A stretch of DNA of 64,000 nt, taken from NCBI GenBank assembly GCA_016840285.1, contig JAEOSR010000112.1:1-64000 (forward strand), written 5' to 3'. The translations under genes were made by a program, and so were the position numbers. Under the pieces are notes generated by a model that did no database searches, was not told where the DNA came from, and saw nothing but the letters and a program-made list of their open reading frames with translations. Below are positions 44,298 to 53,425 of this stretch, piece after piece. Within the stretch, counting starts at the first letter, position 1; the number at the start of each line of letters is the position of its first letter. This DNA comes from Candidatus Hodarchaeota archaeon (lineage in GTDB: Archaea; Asgardarchaeota; Heimdallarchaeia; Hodarchaeales; Hodarchaeaceae).

Positions 44298-45246
44298 GTT
44301 ATTTCTTCAGAGGTTAAGAAAATCAGAAAAGAAAATCGAAGAAGAAAAGGAGGAGGTTATAAAACCCGCTAGAGGTTGGAGGCGAGTGATGACAACTTTT
44401 CGGCTTTATTTTCCTCTCGGTATGTATCAACGTGGTTTAAATTGGCAATTAGACAACTCAAAATCCCTGACAACCAATGGTACAGATGCAAATGATCCCA
44501 GGTTAAACAGCAAAATTATCCGCATCCGTGAAAAATCCTTCCGTTCTCGTTTTAGTTATTTCAGCTCTCGTGCCATTTTACAAAGCGTAGGATTATCGAT
44601 TGTTTTTACTGCCCCTATTTCCCTTCCATGGATTTTTAATGTTGTCATTCCATTTTCAATTGATTTATTACCTTTTGGCCTTTCCGAATTCATTCGCGAT
44701 ATAATTACTCAAATCTTAACTTTCTTAGCCCCACTTAATGTGATTGCCGATATCATAATGGTGATTTCAAACTTTTTTGGTACAGCTAATCCGATCTTCT
44801 TTTATGGTTCAACCCTTTTTTTCCTCCGCATGATAGGAATTACTGACAAGGAGGTTTTTGAGGGATTTGGCGACTCCACTACTAATGGTTCAATGATTGA
44901 GCTTATGGCAAATCATTATCAGTCAAAATTCGCCTTTATTCAGAATATTCTCGCCCCTCTTCTTCTTTTGGTTGCAGGGTCTATATCTTTTTTCCTTATC
45001 ATTCGCTCAGCACGAAAAATAATCTTTGAAATTCAAACAGAGAAAGAACAGGAAATGAATATCAAAAATATTAAAAAAACCTTAATTAGTCATTATCTTG
45101 ATGACGGATATGCTCAAGTAGAGTATATGGAGAATCGAATCGCCTCATCATCAAAATTAAAATGGTTGGCTCGTATTACGAAATATGGACCGATTGTATC
45201 TGTGGTATTACCTATTTTTCTCGCTATTTTGTTTATAGTTATCTGA
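44284..45246 (+). CDS. unknown multi-pass membrane protein
   Basis: A 320-residue protein with a basic N-terminus and about four hydrophobic segments: about residues 99-125, 140-175, 218-245 and 298-319. A cytoplasmic, charged stretch follows the third. No recognised family, transporter motif or catalytic site is seen. The start is uncertain: GTG 44284 gives a long charged leader, and a GTG near 44387 is an alternative. Its neighbours are unrelated. Confidence 0.6.
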   Translation: MSRLKLFLQRLRKSEKKIEEEKEEVIKPARGWRRVMTTFRLYFPLGMYQRGLNWQLDNSKSLTTNGTDANDPRLNSKIIRIREKSFRSRFSYFSSRAILQSVGLSIVFTAPISLPWIFNVVIPFSIDLLPFGLSEFIRDIITQILTFLAPLNVIADIIMVISNFFGTANPIFFYGSTLFFLRMIGITDKEVFEGFGDSTTNGSMIELMANHYQSKFAFIQNILAPLLLLVAGSISFFLIIRSARKIIFEIQTEKEQEMNIKNIKKTLISHYLDDGYAQVEYMENRIASSSKLKWLARITKYGPIVSVVLPIFLAILFIVI

Positions 45247-45386
45247 TTGTTTTTATAAATCTATGAAGAAGAAGAATAATCTCTGGTTTCTTGGCCGTTA
45301 CTGAACCCACTGGAACTAAAGTGTTGCATTAGCTGAAATGCTACTTGGTATAAAATAATGTAAATGAACATTCAGAAAGGAGTTTT

Positions 45387-46235
45387 TTACTGTAATAGAG
45401 TATGTAAATATGTAATGCCTAGACCAGAAAGTACTAGATGTTCAAATGTTTTATACATATCAACCATATTGTCGGATTGGTATTCTATTGTCAATCCATC
45501 TATTCTTCTTATAGAAGGGAGTAAATCAGCTGCATCAGCGAAATGACTTGCCTGAAAGGTTACTCTTGTGACGATTGGTGACTCCATTATTAGAGGGGAA
45601 ATCTTATTATTATTGAAAGATGATATTGCAGTTTGAGAAGCTGTTTTCAGGATTTTTTCAACTGCTTGCATACTTGGGCTTTTAGCAGCGGTTCGAGATA
45701 ATGAATGTTTAAAGATTACTCTCTCTGTATTTGGAGAATATTTCTTTACATCATCCTCAAGCAATTGTGAGTCTCCTGCAACCAAAATTACTGGTACTCC
45801 AAATTCTCCTGCAGTAAAAGTATTCAACAAATATTCACTAGCTTCTACATCGTTGATAACTAATTTGTTTATAGTAGCACCACTATAAGTATGGTCAAAT
45901 GTGGCATGAGCTGTTCCAAATTTCGAATGATACCCGAGAAATACTGCCACATCAGACCCCTTTATCCCTGCAACCATACTTGTGGGTCGGGGAAAGCCCC
46001 TTACAATATCAATATATGAAGGTAGTTTATCTACATGAATATTGACCATTGGACCGTGGCTATCAGCAAGGAGAATTTCCTCAAATCCATTATTATGTAA
46101 TTCCTCCGCTGTAATTAGCGCTACTCGCGTAGCAATCTTTCTGGCTTCAGCATAGAGTGACCCTTTCAAAGATAAATGACCAGGAAGGACCACATGGGGT
46201 AATCCCTCCAGATCAAGCGAAATAAATGCTTTCAT
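45387..46235 (-). CDS. M55-family D-aminopeptidase (DppA-like)
   Basis: A 282-residue zinc peptidase. The family signatures are FISLDLEGLPHV (SxDxEG) near residue 6, LLADSHGPMVN (DSHG) near 57, LGYHSKFG (GYHS) near 101 and the later glutamate in GVPVILVAGD. DppA-type enzymes cleave D-Ala dipeptides in some bacteria and assemble as decamers; the archaeal substrate is unknown. ATG at 46235 with AGGAGT-like purines upstream. It stands alone, 227 bases past the S41-like operon. Confidence 0.85.
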   Translation of the reverse strand: MKAFISLDLEGLPHVVLPGHLSLKGSLYAEARKIATRVALITAEELHNNGFEEILLADSHGPMVNIHVDKLPSYIDIVRGFPRPTSMVAGIKGSDVAVFLGYHSKFGTAHATFDHTYSGATINKLVINDVEASEYLLNTFTAGEFGVPVILVAGDSQLLEDDVKKYSPNTERVIFKHSLSRTAAKSPSMQAVEKILKTASQTAISSFNNNKISPLIMESPIVTRVTFQASHFADAADLLPSIRRIDGLTIEYQSDNMVDMYKTFEHLVLSGLGITYLHTLLQ

Positions 46236-46379
46236 AAAAAATACTCCTTGGTAAACTTATAATAATCTGATATTCTAATGATATTAAGATTCCATTGGTA
46301 ATCAGTCTTATACTCATATAATATAAAGAATTATCATAACTAAGTATCGGAATATTGAGGCGTAAGCAGTCCATAATAG

Positions 46380-46422
46380 AAAAAAAACAGGGTATGGATA
46401 AGAAATGAGTATTTCCATACCC
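46380..46422 (-). terminator. hairpin plus T8 terminator after the S41-like operon
   Basis: On the minus strand a perfect 9-bp stem (GGGTATGGA / TCCATACCC, plus-strand 46390-46398 and 46414-46422) with a 15-base loop is followed after two bases by eight T. It sits about 40 bases past the S41-like stop. This is a factor-independent layout that is more bacterial in style than the usual archaeal oligo-T. Confidence 0.55.
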
Positions 46423-46461
46423 AAAGACCGATTGGTTGCTCGGATTGTATTGACATTACCC

Positions 46462-48000
46462 CTAATCTTGAGAAGTTAGATCCAGAATAACGAAATTGAT
46501 CAATTCATCAAAGTTATCAAAGGAACTCTCATAATAAACATCAGGTTGAGTTTTTAATTCCTCATTGGCATGGCCAGTGCCATCTAAACCTAGAGCAGAA
46601 GCTGTATTAATAACTAATTTACTATTAGGAAGAATAAAATCAAGAGGGCGAACAATGATTCCATCACCAGCACTAGAAGTTCCATAGATTGTAGCAAAAT
46701 CGAATTCCCGACAAAAATTCGCAAAACCTTCAGCAGCAGAATACACCACATTGTCAATAAGAATAGAAATTTTACCATTGAAGTCAATTTGAATTTTTTC
46801 AGATGGTGTCATTGTTTGCCAGATTTTGTAGATATCGAAATCATCTTCTAATACTTCTGGAGGAAGATAAGAAAAGTCATCTTTATCCATTTCGACCGTT
46901 AACCATTTTTTATGTACATTAGTGACATAACTATCTGTTCGATACGCCATATATTGTTCATGAAGAATATTATCATGGATTAAGGGTCGGACAAGAAAAT
47001 CTATCCAAATAGAATAGAATCCTCCATTATTTCCTCGAATATCAATAATTAGCTCATCATAGTCTTCAATCTCATGATAGAAGTTAACAACCTGTTGTTC
47101 ATATTGACTTACTCGATCCCCAGAAAAAGAACCGACATACAAGTAAGCAATACTTTTATTAGGAAAAGTAGTGGTATTTACAAGGGAAGTGGGGTATTTA
47201 TAAGGAGTACCACCCCAGTTTGAAACTAAACCAAACGAAACATCTGCTACATGATCGGTAGTATTTTTGATTGTAAAAACCGCATTTTCTCCAAAGTGGC
47301 GAGGATAAATACTCTGAACATACAACTTATTGCGATGGAAATCATAATCAATGTATGCTTTATCGTAAGCAGAAGTTATTGCATTATCTACCGGAACACC
47401 ATTAACATGAGTAACAATGGTGTGATCACCAAACTGTTGTTCCCAAGATGAATTATAATCAAAGATTACATACTCACCTTTTTCATAAACAACAAGCAGA
47501 TTGTATTTTTGTTGATATTTTTGACTGTTATACTGGTCATAAATTGAAGACCAATAAGAAGCTGCTGAGGTAACCTCTTCTGAGTAGATTTGGTTCACTG
47601 GATTCCAATCTTCGAAGAGTTCAGCATTTTGAATAACTTGATTAGGATCAACAATCCAACTGTGTCGATTTTGAAGGGCTTGTAGTGCATCAGCAATGAC
47701 CGCAAAGAATTTTTGGTTATTATTTACATTTAAAATTCGATTTAGATAATTACCCTTAAGATCTAACCAATTGAATCCATGAGACCGATTTTTAACAGAT
47801 AAAAAGGGATAATTCCCTTCAATAAACCTATAAAGAGATTCAAAGTCCTCGAGCCATTCCTCAGGACCGAGATCCTGAGCATCAATTGAATTGATTTTAA
47901 TTGTAAAAGGTTGTTGAAAACTGGTTAAAAAGATACCTAAACCTACAATTATAATCAAAACACTTGTTCCAAGTATTACTGCTAGTTTTTTCTGAATCAT
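46462..48000 (-). CDS. S41-family peptidase-like protein, membrane-anchored
   Basis: A 512-residue protein. A hydrophobic anchor or signal (about residues 6-28) is followed by an external domain. The S41 core is visible as LIIDIRGNNGG near residue 312, the nucleophile region NVVYSAAEGFANF near 428, and IYGTSSAGDG near 445. Tsp-type enzymes have GKG in the last position for the catalytic Lys; here it is GDG, so chemistry resembles IRBP/S41B variants or is lost. It probably processes or binds cell-surface proteins. It follows the type I membrane protein at 48027 in one minus-strand operon (26-base gap). Confidence 0.75.
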   Translation of the reverse strand: MIQKKLAVILGTSVLIIIVGLGIFLTSFQQPFTIKINSIDAQDLGPEEWLEDFESLYRFIEGNYPFLSVKNRSHGFNWLDLKGNYLNRILNVNNNQKFFAVIADALQALQNRHSWIVDPNQVIQNAELFEDWNPVNQIYSEEVTSAASYWSSIYDQYNSQKYQQKYNLLVVYEKGEYVIFDYNSSWEQQFGDHTIVTHVNGVPVDNAITSAYDKAYIDYDFHRNKLYVQSIYPRHFGENAVFTIKNTTDHVADVSFGLVSNWGGTPYKYPTSLVNTTTFPNKSIAYLYVGSFSGDRVSQYEQQVVNFYHEIEDYDELIIDIRGNNGGFYSIWIDFLVRPLIHDNILHEQYMAYRTDSYVTNVHKKWLTVEMDKDDFSYLPPEVLEDDFDIYKIWQTMTPSEKIQIDFNGKISILIDNVVYSAAEGFANFCREFDFATIYGTSSAGDGIIVRPLDFILPNSKLVINTASALGLDGTGHANEELKTQPDVYYESSFDNFDELINFVILDLTSQD

Positions 48001-48026
48001 AGAATCACCTAACTTAAAGATTAACC

Positions 48027-48710
48027 CTATTTACGAGAGGACATCTTATTTCGTACAATTATTGCCAAAATAAGAATACCGAGAAAACTGAATAGTAAAT
48101 CAAAACTAGCTGTGTTAGCTTGATAATTAAGAGCAGAAAACTCTTCAACAGAAGCTTCATAACTCTGATGAGAATATTCTAACCAGCCAGAAGTCATATT
48201 ATACTTTTTAACTGAATCAATTCCATTAATAGTTTGCTTTAAAGTAAATAAATCACCATTTACTCTACAACCAGAGTTCTCCTTGGCCACCTGCTCCCAA
48301 TAAGCCCGGTCTTCTGTGGTTTTTTGTAGAAATATTCCAGTATCCAAGCGAGTCTTAGCTGTAACATTCTTATTGTAGGTAACTTGAATAAAAGCTGACT
48401 CATTCAAAGCAATTACTTCCACAGTAAGAGTAGACCCTTCCATCAGTACAACCTCTACAGTATTGTTATCAATGTCAATTATAGTTTTTTTAACAGTGGC
48501 AGGATCACCATTACCGTCAATATCTGCTTCCTCAAATAATTCAGAAACAGTATAGGTTTTCGAATCACCAACACAAACTTTCCATTCAAGATCCACAATA
48601 ATATTAACAGCGGAAGCTTGAGAAAAAAGTGATAAGCTAATGAGGATACACATACAAGTAAAAAAAACGGTTTTCAACAGATTTTTGGAGGGGTAAATCA
48701 ATTGCATCAA
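48027..48710 (-). CDS. secreted type I membrane protein, unknown
   Basis: A 227-residue protein with a signal peptide (about residues 11-34), an external beta-rich domain with two cysteines, and a C-terminal helix (about 203-222) ending in RNKMSSRK. No family is recognised. It is the first gene of the operon with the S41-like protein, so it may be its substrate or partner. It is divergent from a winged-helix regulator across a 172-base region carrying three operator-like repeats. Confidence 0.7.
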   Translation of the reverse strand: MMQLIYPSKNLLKTVFFTCMCILISLSLFSQASAVNIIVDLEWKVCVGDSKTYTVSELFEEADIDGNGDPATVKKTIIDIDNNTVEVVLMEGSTLTVEVIALNESAFIQVTYNKNVTAKTRLDTGIFLQKTTEDRAYWEQVAKENSGCRVNGDLFTLKQTINGIDSVKKYNMTSGWLEYSHQSYEASVEEFSALNYQANTASFDLLFSFLGILILAIIVRNKMSSRK

Positions 48711-48745
48711 TTTTCACCTTGTAATTTTTGTTGGGTATTATTCAC

Positions 48746-48825
48746 GAGACTAATTCTCATGATTTGAGATTAGTTCTCAAATCCTTTATTAATATTTCGC
48801 ACAAAGTGAGAATTATTCCCTCACT
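48746..48825. promoter_or_regulatory. tandem operators between the S41-like operon and its divergent regulator
   Basis: Site 1 GAGA-CTAAT-TCTC is at 48746-48758. Site 2 TTGAGA-TTAGT-TCTCAA is at 48764-48780. They share GAGAyTArTTCTCA and lie 20 bases apart, about two helical turns. A third palindrome AGTGAG/CTCACT is at 48805-48825, just before a TATA-like element (48834-48841) of the rightward gene. Such phased repeats suggest cooperative binding by the regulator at 48883, controlling both directions; that pairing is inferred. Confidence 0.6.
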
Positions 48826-48882
48826 ATGAAAACGAATATAAAGTTGTGGGAAAAGAGTTTTATTGGAGAGATTTAATATCTA

Positions 48883-49557
48883 ATGACTGAACCTAACTCT
48901 AATTCTTCACAAAATAAACATAGAGATATTGTTGACTTTGAACCAGTAATCTTAAAGGTTATAGATGATAAAAAAACCTTAAATCTTCTATCTGACTTAA
49001 ATTACTACGGAGTTATCACTGTATTAAGAAATGGAGCAATGACCGTTCAGGAAATCACAAAAGCTTACAACAATACTGCAGTGAAAATGTATAATATTAA
49101 AGAAAAATCTGATAAAACGATTTACCGTTATTTAAAGATCCTAAGTGCTAATGATATAGTCATTCATGCTGGACAAAGGATAAATCAAGAGAAAGGAACT
49201 TCAGAACGATTATACATGAGATCTGCACGCGTTTTCGAACGAAAAGATATTGAGTGGATGTCTGAAAAAGGTGAACTCTGGGCAGAGCAATTTGGAATTT
49301 TTATTAGTAATATGCTAGAAGGAGAATTCCAACCGAATAACAAATGTATTCAAGACTTCTTTGATAAGTGGGCTACTGCAAAAACAAATACTCTCGAGAA
49401 TTTAGCTACGACCACCTCCAAAGATATAATGGCGGTAATAAATTCTAAAAATTGGAAAGATTTTGCAGAGTTTATTGATCGGGTATATCTATTCGGTACA
49501 CTAATGAATCATCCAGAGTTATTAGATAATCTACGTAACTGTTTTACAAAAAAATAA
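48883..49557 (+). CDS. winged-helix transcription regulator
   Basis: A 224-residue protein. The N-terminal half is a winged-helix (about residues 38-105) with MTVQEITKAYNN, a helix SDKTIYRYLKILSAND and a wing containing KGTSERLYMRS. The C-terminal half (about 110-224) is helical and probably dimerises. It is divergent from the secreted-protein/S41-like operon, with matching tandem operators between. The 3' end lies 7 bases from the truncated beta-lactamase-fold gene, so a deletion may have joined the two. ATG at 48883. Confidence 0.75.
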   Translation: MTEPNSNSSQNKHRDIVDFEPVILKVIDDKKTLNLLSDLNYYGVITVLRNGAMTVQEITKAYNNTAVKMYNIKEKSDKTIYRYLKILSANDIVIHAGQRINQEKGTSERLYMRSARVFERKDIEWMSEKGELWAEQFGIFISNMLEGEFQPNNKCIQDFFDKWATAKTNTLENLATTTSKDIMAVINSKNWKDFAEFIDRVYLFGTLMNHPELLDNLRNCFTKK

Positions 49558-49564
49558 CCTGTGT

Positions 49565-49756
49565 TCAGATTTTGTTAAGAGTTTTAAGTGTGTTTATCAT
49601 GTGTGCACTTCCCTCTCGTGTTCCTCCGTCAATTAGACAACTTTTTCCAGCTTTGAGTAGGTATGCTGTACCTATTCCTGATAAACCATACATTCCAATG
49701 TCAACTAAGTCGGTATTATCATTTAATTCAAATTTGAAATTTTGAACACACTCCAT
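49565..49756 (-). pseudogene. truncated metallo-beta-lactamase-fold gene
   Basis: 63 residues. GIGTAYLLKAGKSCLIDGGTR matches the first beta-strands of the MBL fold, but the frame stops before the zinc ligands HxHxDH. The remainder is replaced by the 3' end of the convergent winged-helix gene. It lies 26 bases past the Roadblock gene on the same strand, so it was the second gene of that operon. Either a deletion removed its 3' part or this short form is retained; the former is more likely. Confidence 0.6.
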
Positions 49757-49782
49757 AATTAACCTAATTGAAGGGGTCTTTT

Positions 49783-50253
49783 CTAAAAAGATAATTCATC
49801 CAACAATTGGTCAAATTCCTCTTTGGATAATCCTACTGATTTTTCGATAAATTCCTCTTGTTTAGATTCAATTCTTTCTGCTGTTTTCCAAAAATCTAGT
49901 TGTTGCGAAATTTCGTGACTTAATACTTTGAGAGACGCCTTTAACTTCTTAATAGATGCATTTTTAAAAGTTATAGCAACTAACACATGTTCTTTTGTTA
50001 CCCCGTAGAAGCACAGATTACTGTCAGGAAACTCTGATAAGCTGAATCCCAGTTTTCCCAGTTTTAATTCAGACATCCCGAGATAAAGAGCTGTAGAGAT
50101 GGCAGCAAATCCCTCAAAATCTGAAAATTGACCTTCTTTAGATGCTGATGATATTACTAATCCTGTTGCGTCTGAAAGCATTATCTGCTTTACACCAGGA
50201 GTTAATCTCATGAATTTTACCAAAAGATCATTAACAGCATTATTGATATCCAT
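49783..50253 (-). CDS. Roadblock/LC7-domain protein
   Basis: A 156-residue protein. Residues about 1-115 form a Roadblock/LC7 fold: LTPGVKQIMLSDATGLVISS, then SDFEGFAAISTALYLG and LCFYGVTKEHVLVAITFKN. The C-terminal 40 residues are a charged helix. Roadblock proteins dimerise and bind Ras-like GTPases, often as GAPs or scaffolds (MglB, Ragulator). No GTPase is adjacent; candidates occur at 54209, 55599, 30401 and 39512. The second gene in the operon is a broken MBL gene. ATG 50253. Confidence 0.85.
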   Translation of the reverse strand: MDINNAVNDLLVKFMRLTPGVKQIMLSDATGLVISSASKEGQFSDFEGFAAISTALYLGMSELKLGKLGFSLSEFPDSNLCFYGVTKEHVLVAITFKNASIKKLKASLKVLSHEISQQLDFWKTAERIESKQEEFIEKSVGLSKEEFDQLLDELSF

Positions 50254-50351
50254 AATCCTTCGTTTTGCATAATTCCTTAATATTCTTTTTTACTTATTTC
50301 AGTAAATCTTATTTTTTCCTCTTGGTGTTGGCAAATTCGGAGTAAAGGTTA

Positions 50352-51227
50352 ATGACAACCATATCAAACATAGATCTTGCTGCTCAGAAGTACATTTCTA
50401 ACCCTGAGATTGATGTAACTCTTGAGTTAGCTTTGAAGTTAAATCGTCCCATCCTAGTTGAAGGCCCTGCAGGAACAGGTAAAACAAGTGTTGCTATTTC
50501 TATGGCACAAGCATTAAATTGGAAGCTTTTCAGGATCCAATGTTATGAGGGGATTACTTTCGAAAGTGTCATTGGTGAGTTTGATTACAAGCGTCAGCTC
50601 CTCCACATTGAACTAGAGAGGCAAAAACATTCCTCATCGAGCCCAATGGATTTAGAGGACATCTTTTCAAAAAAATTTTTCATAGAACGGCCATTATTTC
50701 TCTCTTTTATCGAAAATGATCCCAATGTTCTATTGATAGATGAAATCGATAAATCCGATGAAGAATTTGAAGCCTTTCTCTTAGAATCTCTTGGGGAGCG
50801 CCAAATAACCATACCTGAACTAGGTACATTTCATTCAGGTAATGAAAACCAAATCGTAATATTAACTAGTAATTCTAGTCGGGATTTAAGCGAACCTCTA
50901 CGCAGACGTTGTCTTTTCTTGTATATTGACTTTCCTCCCCCTGAACGTGAACGCCAAATCCTTGTGGCCCATACTGGGAAAAACTTTGATGATCCGTTAC
51001 TTACGAGTATCACGGGAATTGTAAATCAAATCCGGCAATATGATCTTCGTAAAGTCCCTTCCATTGCTGAAACGATTGATTGGGCAAAAGCTTTGATACT
51101 TCTAGGGAAGGACCATATTGATGAACCAACCTTAAAAAGGACCATAACTGTCCTCCTGAAATACCAAGAAGATATAAACCGATTAGAAAGCCAATTGAAA
51201 GAGATCATCCGTCTAGGTACAATATAA
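50352..51227 (+). CDS. MoxR-type AAA+ ATPase
   Basis: A 291-residue ATPase. Walker A GPAGTGKT is at residues 38-45, Walker B LLIDEIDK near 127, sensor 1 in VILTSNSSRDLSEPLRRRC with the arginine finger region near 180, and a C-terminal lid. Order and length match MoxR/CoxD proteins, which act with a vWA partner to remodel or insert metals into target complexes. The vWA gene follows after 10 bases. The target is not encoded nearby. ATG 50352. Confidence 0.9.
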   Translation: MTTISNIDLAAQKYISNPEIDVTLELALKLNRPILVEGPAGTGKTSVAISMAQALNWKLFRIQCYEGITFESVIGEFDYKRQLLHIELERQKHSSSSPMDLEDIFSKKFFIERPLFLSFIENDPNVLLIDEIDKSDEEFEAFLLESLGERQITIPELGTFHSGNENQIVILTSNSSRDLSEPLRRRCLFLYIDFPPPERERQILVAHTGKNFDDPLLTSITGIVNQIRQYDLRKVPSIAETIDWAKALILLGKDHIDEPTLKRTITVLLKYQEDINRLESQLKEIIRLGTI

Positions 51228-51237
51228 TGAGGTTCAG

Positions 51238-52656
51238 ATGATGGGAGTGATTTTAGATTTCGTAGCATTATTGCGTTACCTTGGTTTACCTATCTCCCCA
51301 AATGAAACTATCACTGCTCAAAAAACATACCAGATCTTAGGGGCTCAAGAAAAAGAAATTTTACAATTTGGGTTGAAAACATCTATAGTGAAGAAACAAG
51401 AAGACTTTCACATTTTCGATATTGCTTTCAATTCCTATTTCAGTCATCAATCTGTCACTGCTTTTACAGATGAACCTGAATCATACGAGCGCGCAAAAGG
51501 CAGATTCATTGAGCGACTAGAAGGCTCCCATCGACAAGAAATTGGTATAATGTTACTAGAAAACCAAATAGATCAAGCAGTTCAAAAAGCAGAAAAAATA
51601 ATGCCCCAAGAAGCAGCCACCTCCTCAGGACAATCAATAGTCGGTGGATTTATCAATCTCCAGAATAATCTTCGAAGAGCATTTCGATTAGCTTTTGGAG
51701 TCAGAGTGCCAATCCGCGATTTAACACCAAGTCAACGTCAAGACTTATCTTCAGAAACTATTCAAATGGGAACAAATCTCCAATTGTTCGAACAGGTGAT
51801 TGTCAAAAGGCTTCAAACTCAGTTTCAAGAAGATATAGATGAACAAGAACGTTTAAAGCGAGAAAATCCAGCAGAAATCTCGTCTATAGACTCTTTTCTA
51901 TATAAGGATCTTTCTTTCCTTTCAATATCTGTTGTGAATGTGAAGGAACAGCTCATTGAAATGGGTCGTATTCTCGCTTCCCGTGAAAGACGACGTCGAA
52001 AACGTGCAAGGTACGGAAAACTTGATTTCAGACGGACTTTTAGAAAAAATTTGGCTAATAATGGTGTTCCTATTGATTTAGTACAAAAGAAAAAAAGAAT
52101 TCAAGATCCTGAAATAATCATTCTGAATGATGTCTCAGGATCTACTCGATGGGTAGCTGATTGGTTCTTTGTGATTACTTACGCAGCTCGAAGTGTATTT
52201 AAGAAAATAAGAATATTTGAATTTGATAATACAATGGTAGAAGTTTCTGCAGCTCTAGAACGGAAAACAATTGATCGTGCACTAGAAGAAAGAAGTCTAT
52301 GTTGGGAAAATACACTCCGGCCGAGAAGAATTCATTCTGATTATCAAACCTCTCTGGAGGATTTTTTTCTTCTAACTGAATATCGACCGGTATCACGACG
52401 AACAACAGTGTTAGTCCTTGGTGATTGTCGAGATAATGAGGGAATGTGGAGTACCACGAGACCAATCAGTGCTAAATTGTTGGGGAAAATCGTACTACCT
52501 GCAAAAAGAGTTATCATCTTGAATCCAGAGGACGAATCTTTGTGGAATACTGGTGATTCAGTAGTTCAATACTACAAGGCTATAGGTACTGAAATATATC
52601 ACATGGAGACTCTAAATGATTTAGTGAAATTTGTGTTTGAACTGAAGCAGAATTGA
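51238..52656 (+). CDS. vWA-domain protein, CoxE-like partner of MoxR
   Basis: A 472-residue protein. The N-terminal ~290 residues are helical and charged. A C-terminal vWA domain has the MIDAS start LNDVSGSTRWVADWF near residue 298, followed by FEFDNTMVEVS and VLVLGDCRDN. In CoxDE systems the vWA protein recruits the substrate for the MoxR ATPase. Here no carbon monoxide dehydrogenase or other metal enzyme is nearby, so the target is unknown. ATG 51238, with a second ATG next to it. Confidence 0.85.
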   Translation: MMGVILDFVALLRYLGLPISPNETITAQKTYQILGAQEKEILQFGLKTSIVKKQEDFHIFDIAFNSYFSHQSVTAFTDEPESYERAKGRFIERLEGSHRQEIGIMLLENQIDQAVQKAEKIMPQEAATSSGQSIVGGFINLQNNLRRAFRLAFGVRVPIRDLTPSQRQDLSSETIQMGTNLQLFEQVIVKRLQTQFQEDIDEQERLKRENPAEISSIDSFLYKDLSFLSISVVNVKEQLIEMGRILASRERRRRKRARYGKLDFRRTFRKNLANNGVPIDLVQKKKRIQDPEIIILNDVSGSTRWVADWFFVITYAARSVFKKIRIFEFDNTMVEVSAALERKTIDRALEERSLCWENTLRPRRIHSDYQTSLEDFFLLTEYRPVSRRTTVLVLGDCRDNEGMWSTTRPISAKLLGKIVLPAKRVIILNPEDESLWNTGDSVVQYYKAIGTEIYHMETLNDLVKFVFELKQN

Positions 52657-52690
52657 GATATTATCATGCAATTTTTGGATTTTTATGCTG

Positions 52691-53212
52691 TCATATCTTC
52701 AAACGAATAATAAAAATGATACTTCCTATAATAAATCCGAATATACAAATTGAATAGATTAGTATTCCTGGAAGAATTTCATACAACGGATTTCCAACTC
52801 CCAGAGGATAAATTAGATCCATTTCGCCATATAGTGGAGCATCAAGAATAATATGAGAGAAGGTCCCAAGAAAAGCACTGAGTAAAGAGCATTTTAAGGA
52901 GTACTCGGGAAGAGAGAAGGGTAGATCCAATTGAGAGTGCTCAATTAACTGCGGGAATACATATTTAAAACAAAACCAAGAGAATATCCCAGTAAGTAGG
53001 CCTAAAAAAAAGGCTCCTGTGAATGAATGTAGAGGGCCATGAAGAGGGAGCCCCATCCCTGGGAGAATATACCACGCGGTGATTCCTTCGATGTCTGGGA
53101 TAACACTCCCAACGAAAAGGGCTACAGGGTCTAAAAAAATTAGTAACGCCTGAATCAATATACTGATACCCCAATGAAAAGGCGTAAAGGGCAAATTAAT
53201 CCTCCATTTCAC
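52691..53212 (-). CDS. YdjM-like membrane-bound hydrolase (DUF457)
   Basis: A 173-residue membrane protein with about four helices. The family's metal-site pattern appears as FTPFHWGIS, VIPDIEGITAW, LHGPLHSFTGA and FSHIILDAP. YdjM/DUF457 proteins are considered metal-dependent hydrolases, best known by homology. It is convergent with the vWA gene, 34 bases apart. ATG 53212. Confidence 0.75.
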   Translation of the reverse strand: MKWRINLPFTPFHWGISILIQALLIFLDPVALFVGSVIPDIEGITAWYILPGMGLPLHGPLHSFTGAFFLGLLTGIFSWFCFKYVFPQLIEHSQLDLPFSLPEYSLKCSLLSAFLGTFSHIILDAPLYGEMDLIYPLGVGNPLYEILPGILIYSICIFGFIIGSIIFIIRLKI

Positions 53213-53425
53213 TTATTTCAGACAAAAAAATTAAAATTTAACTGGATTGTTAACTTAGCCTTGTAATACAAGATTAAAAGGAATAAAGTATTTCAAAGCA
53301 TTTTAAATATAGAAATAAAGTATAGTCCAATCATCCTTTCAACATATTTAGATATAGAATAGTCTCTATTCCTCGGGAACCATAATTCTAAGAGTACTTT
53401 CATTGGATAAATCGGAGTTTTATTA

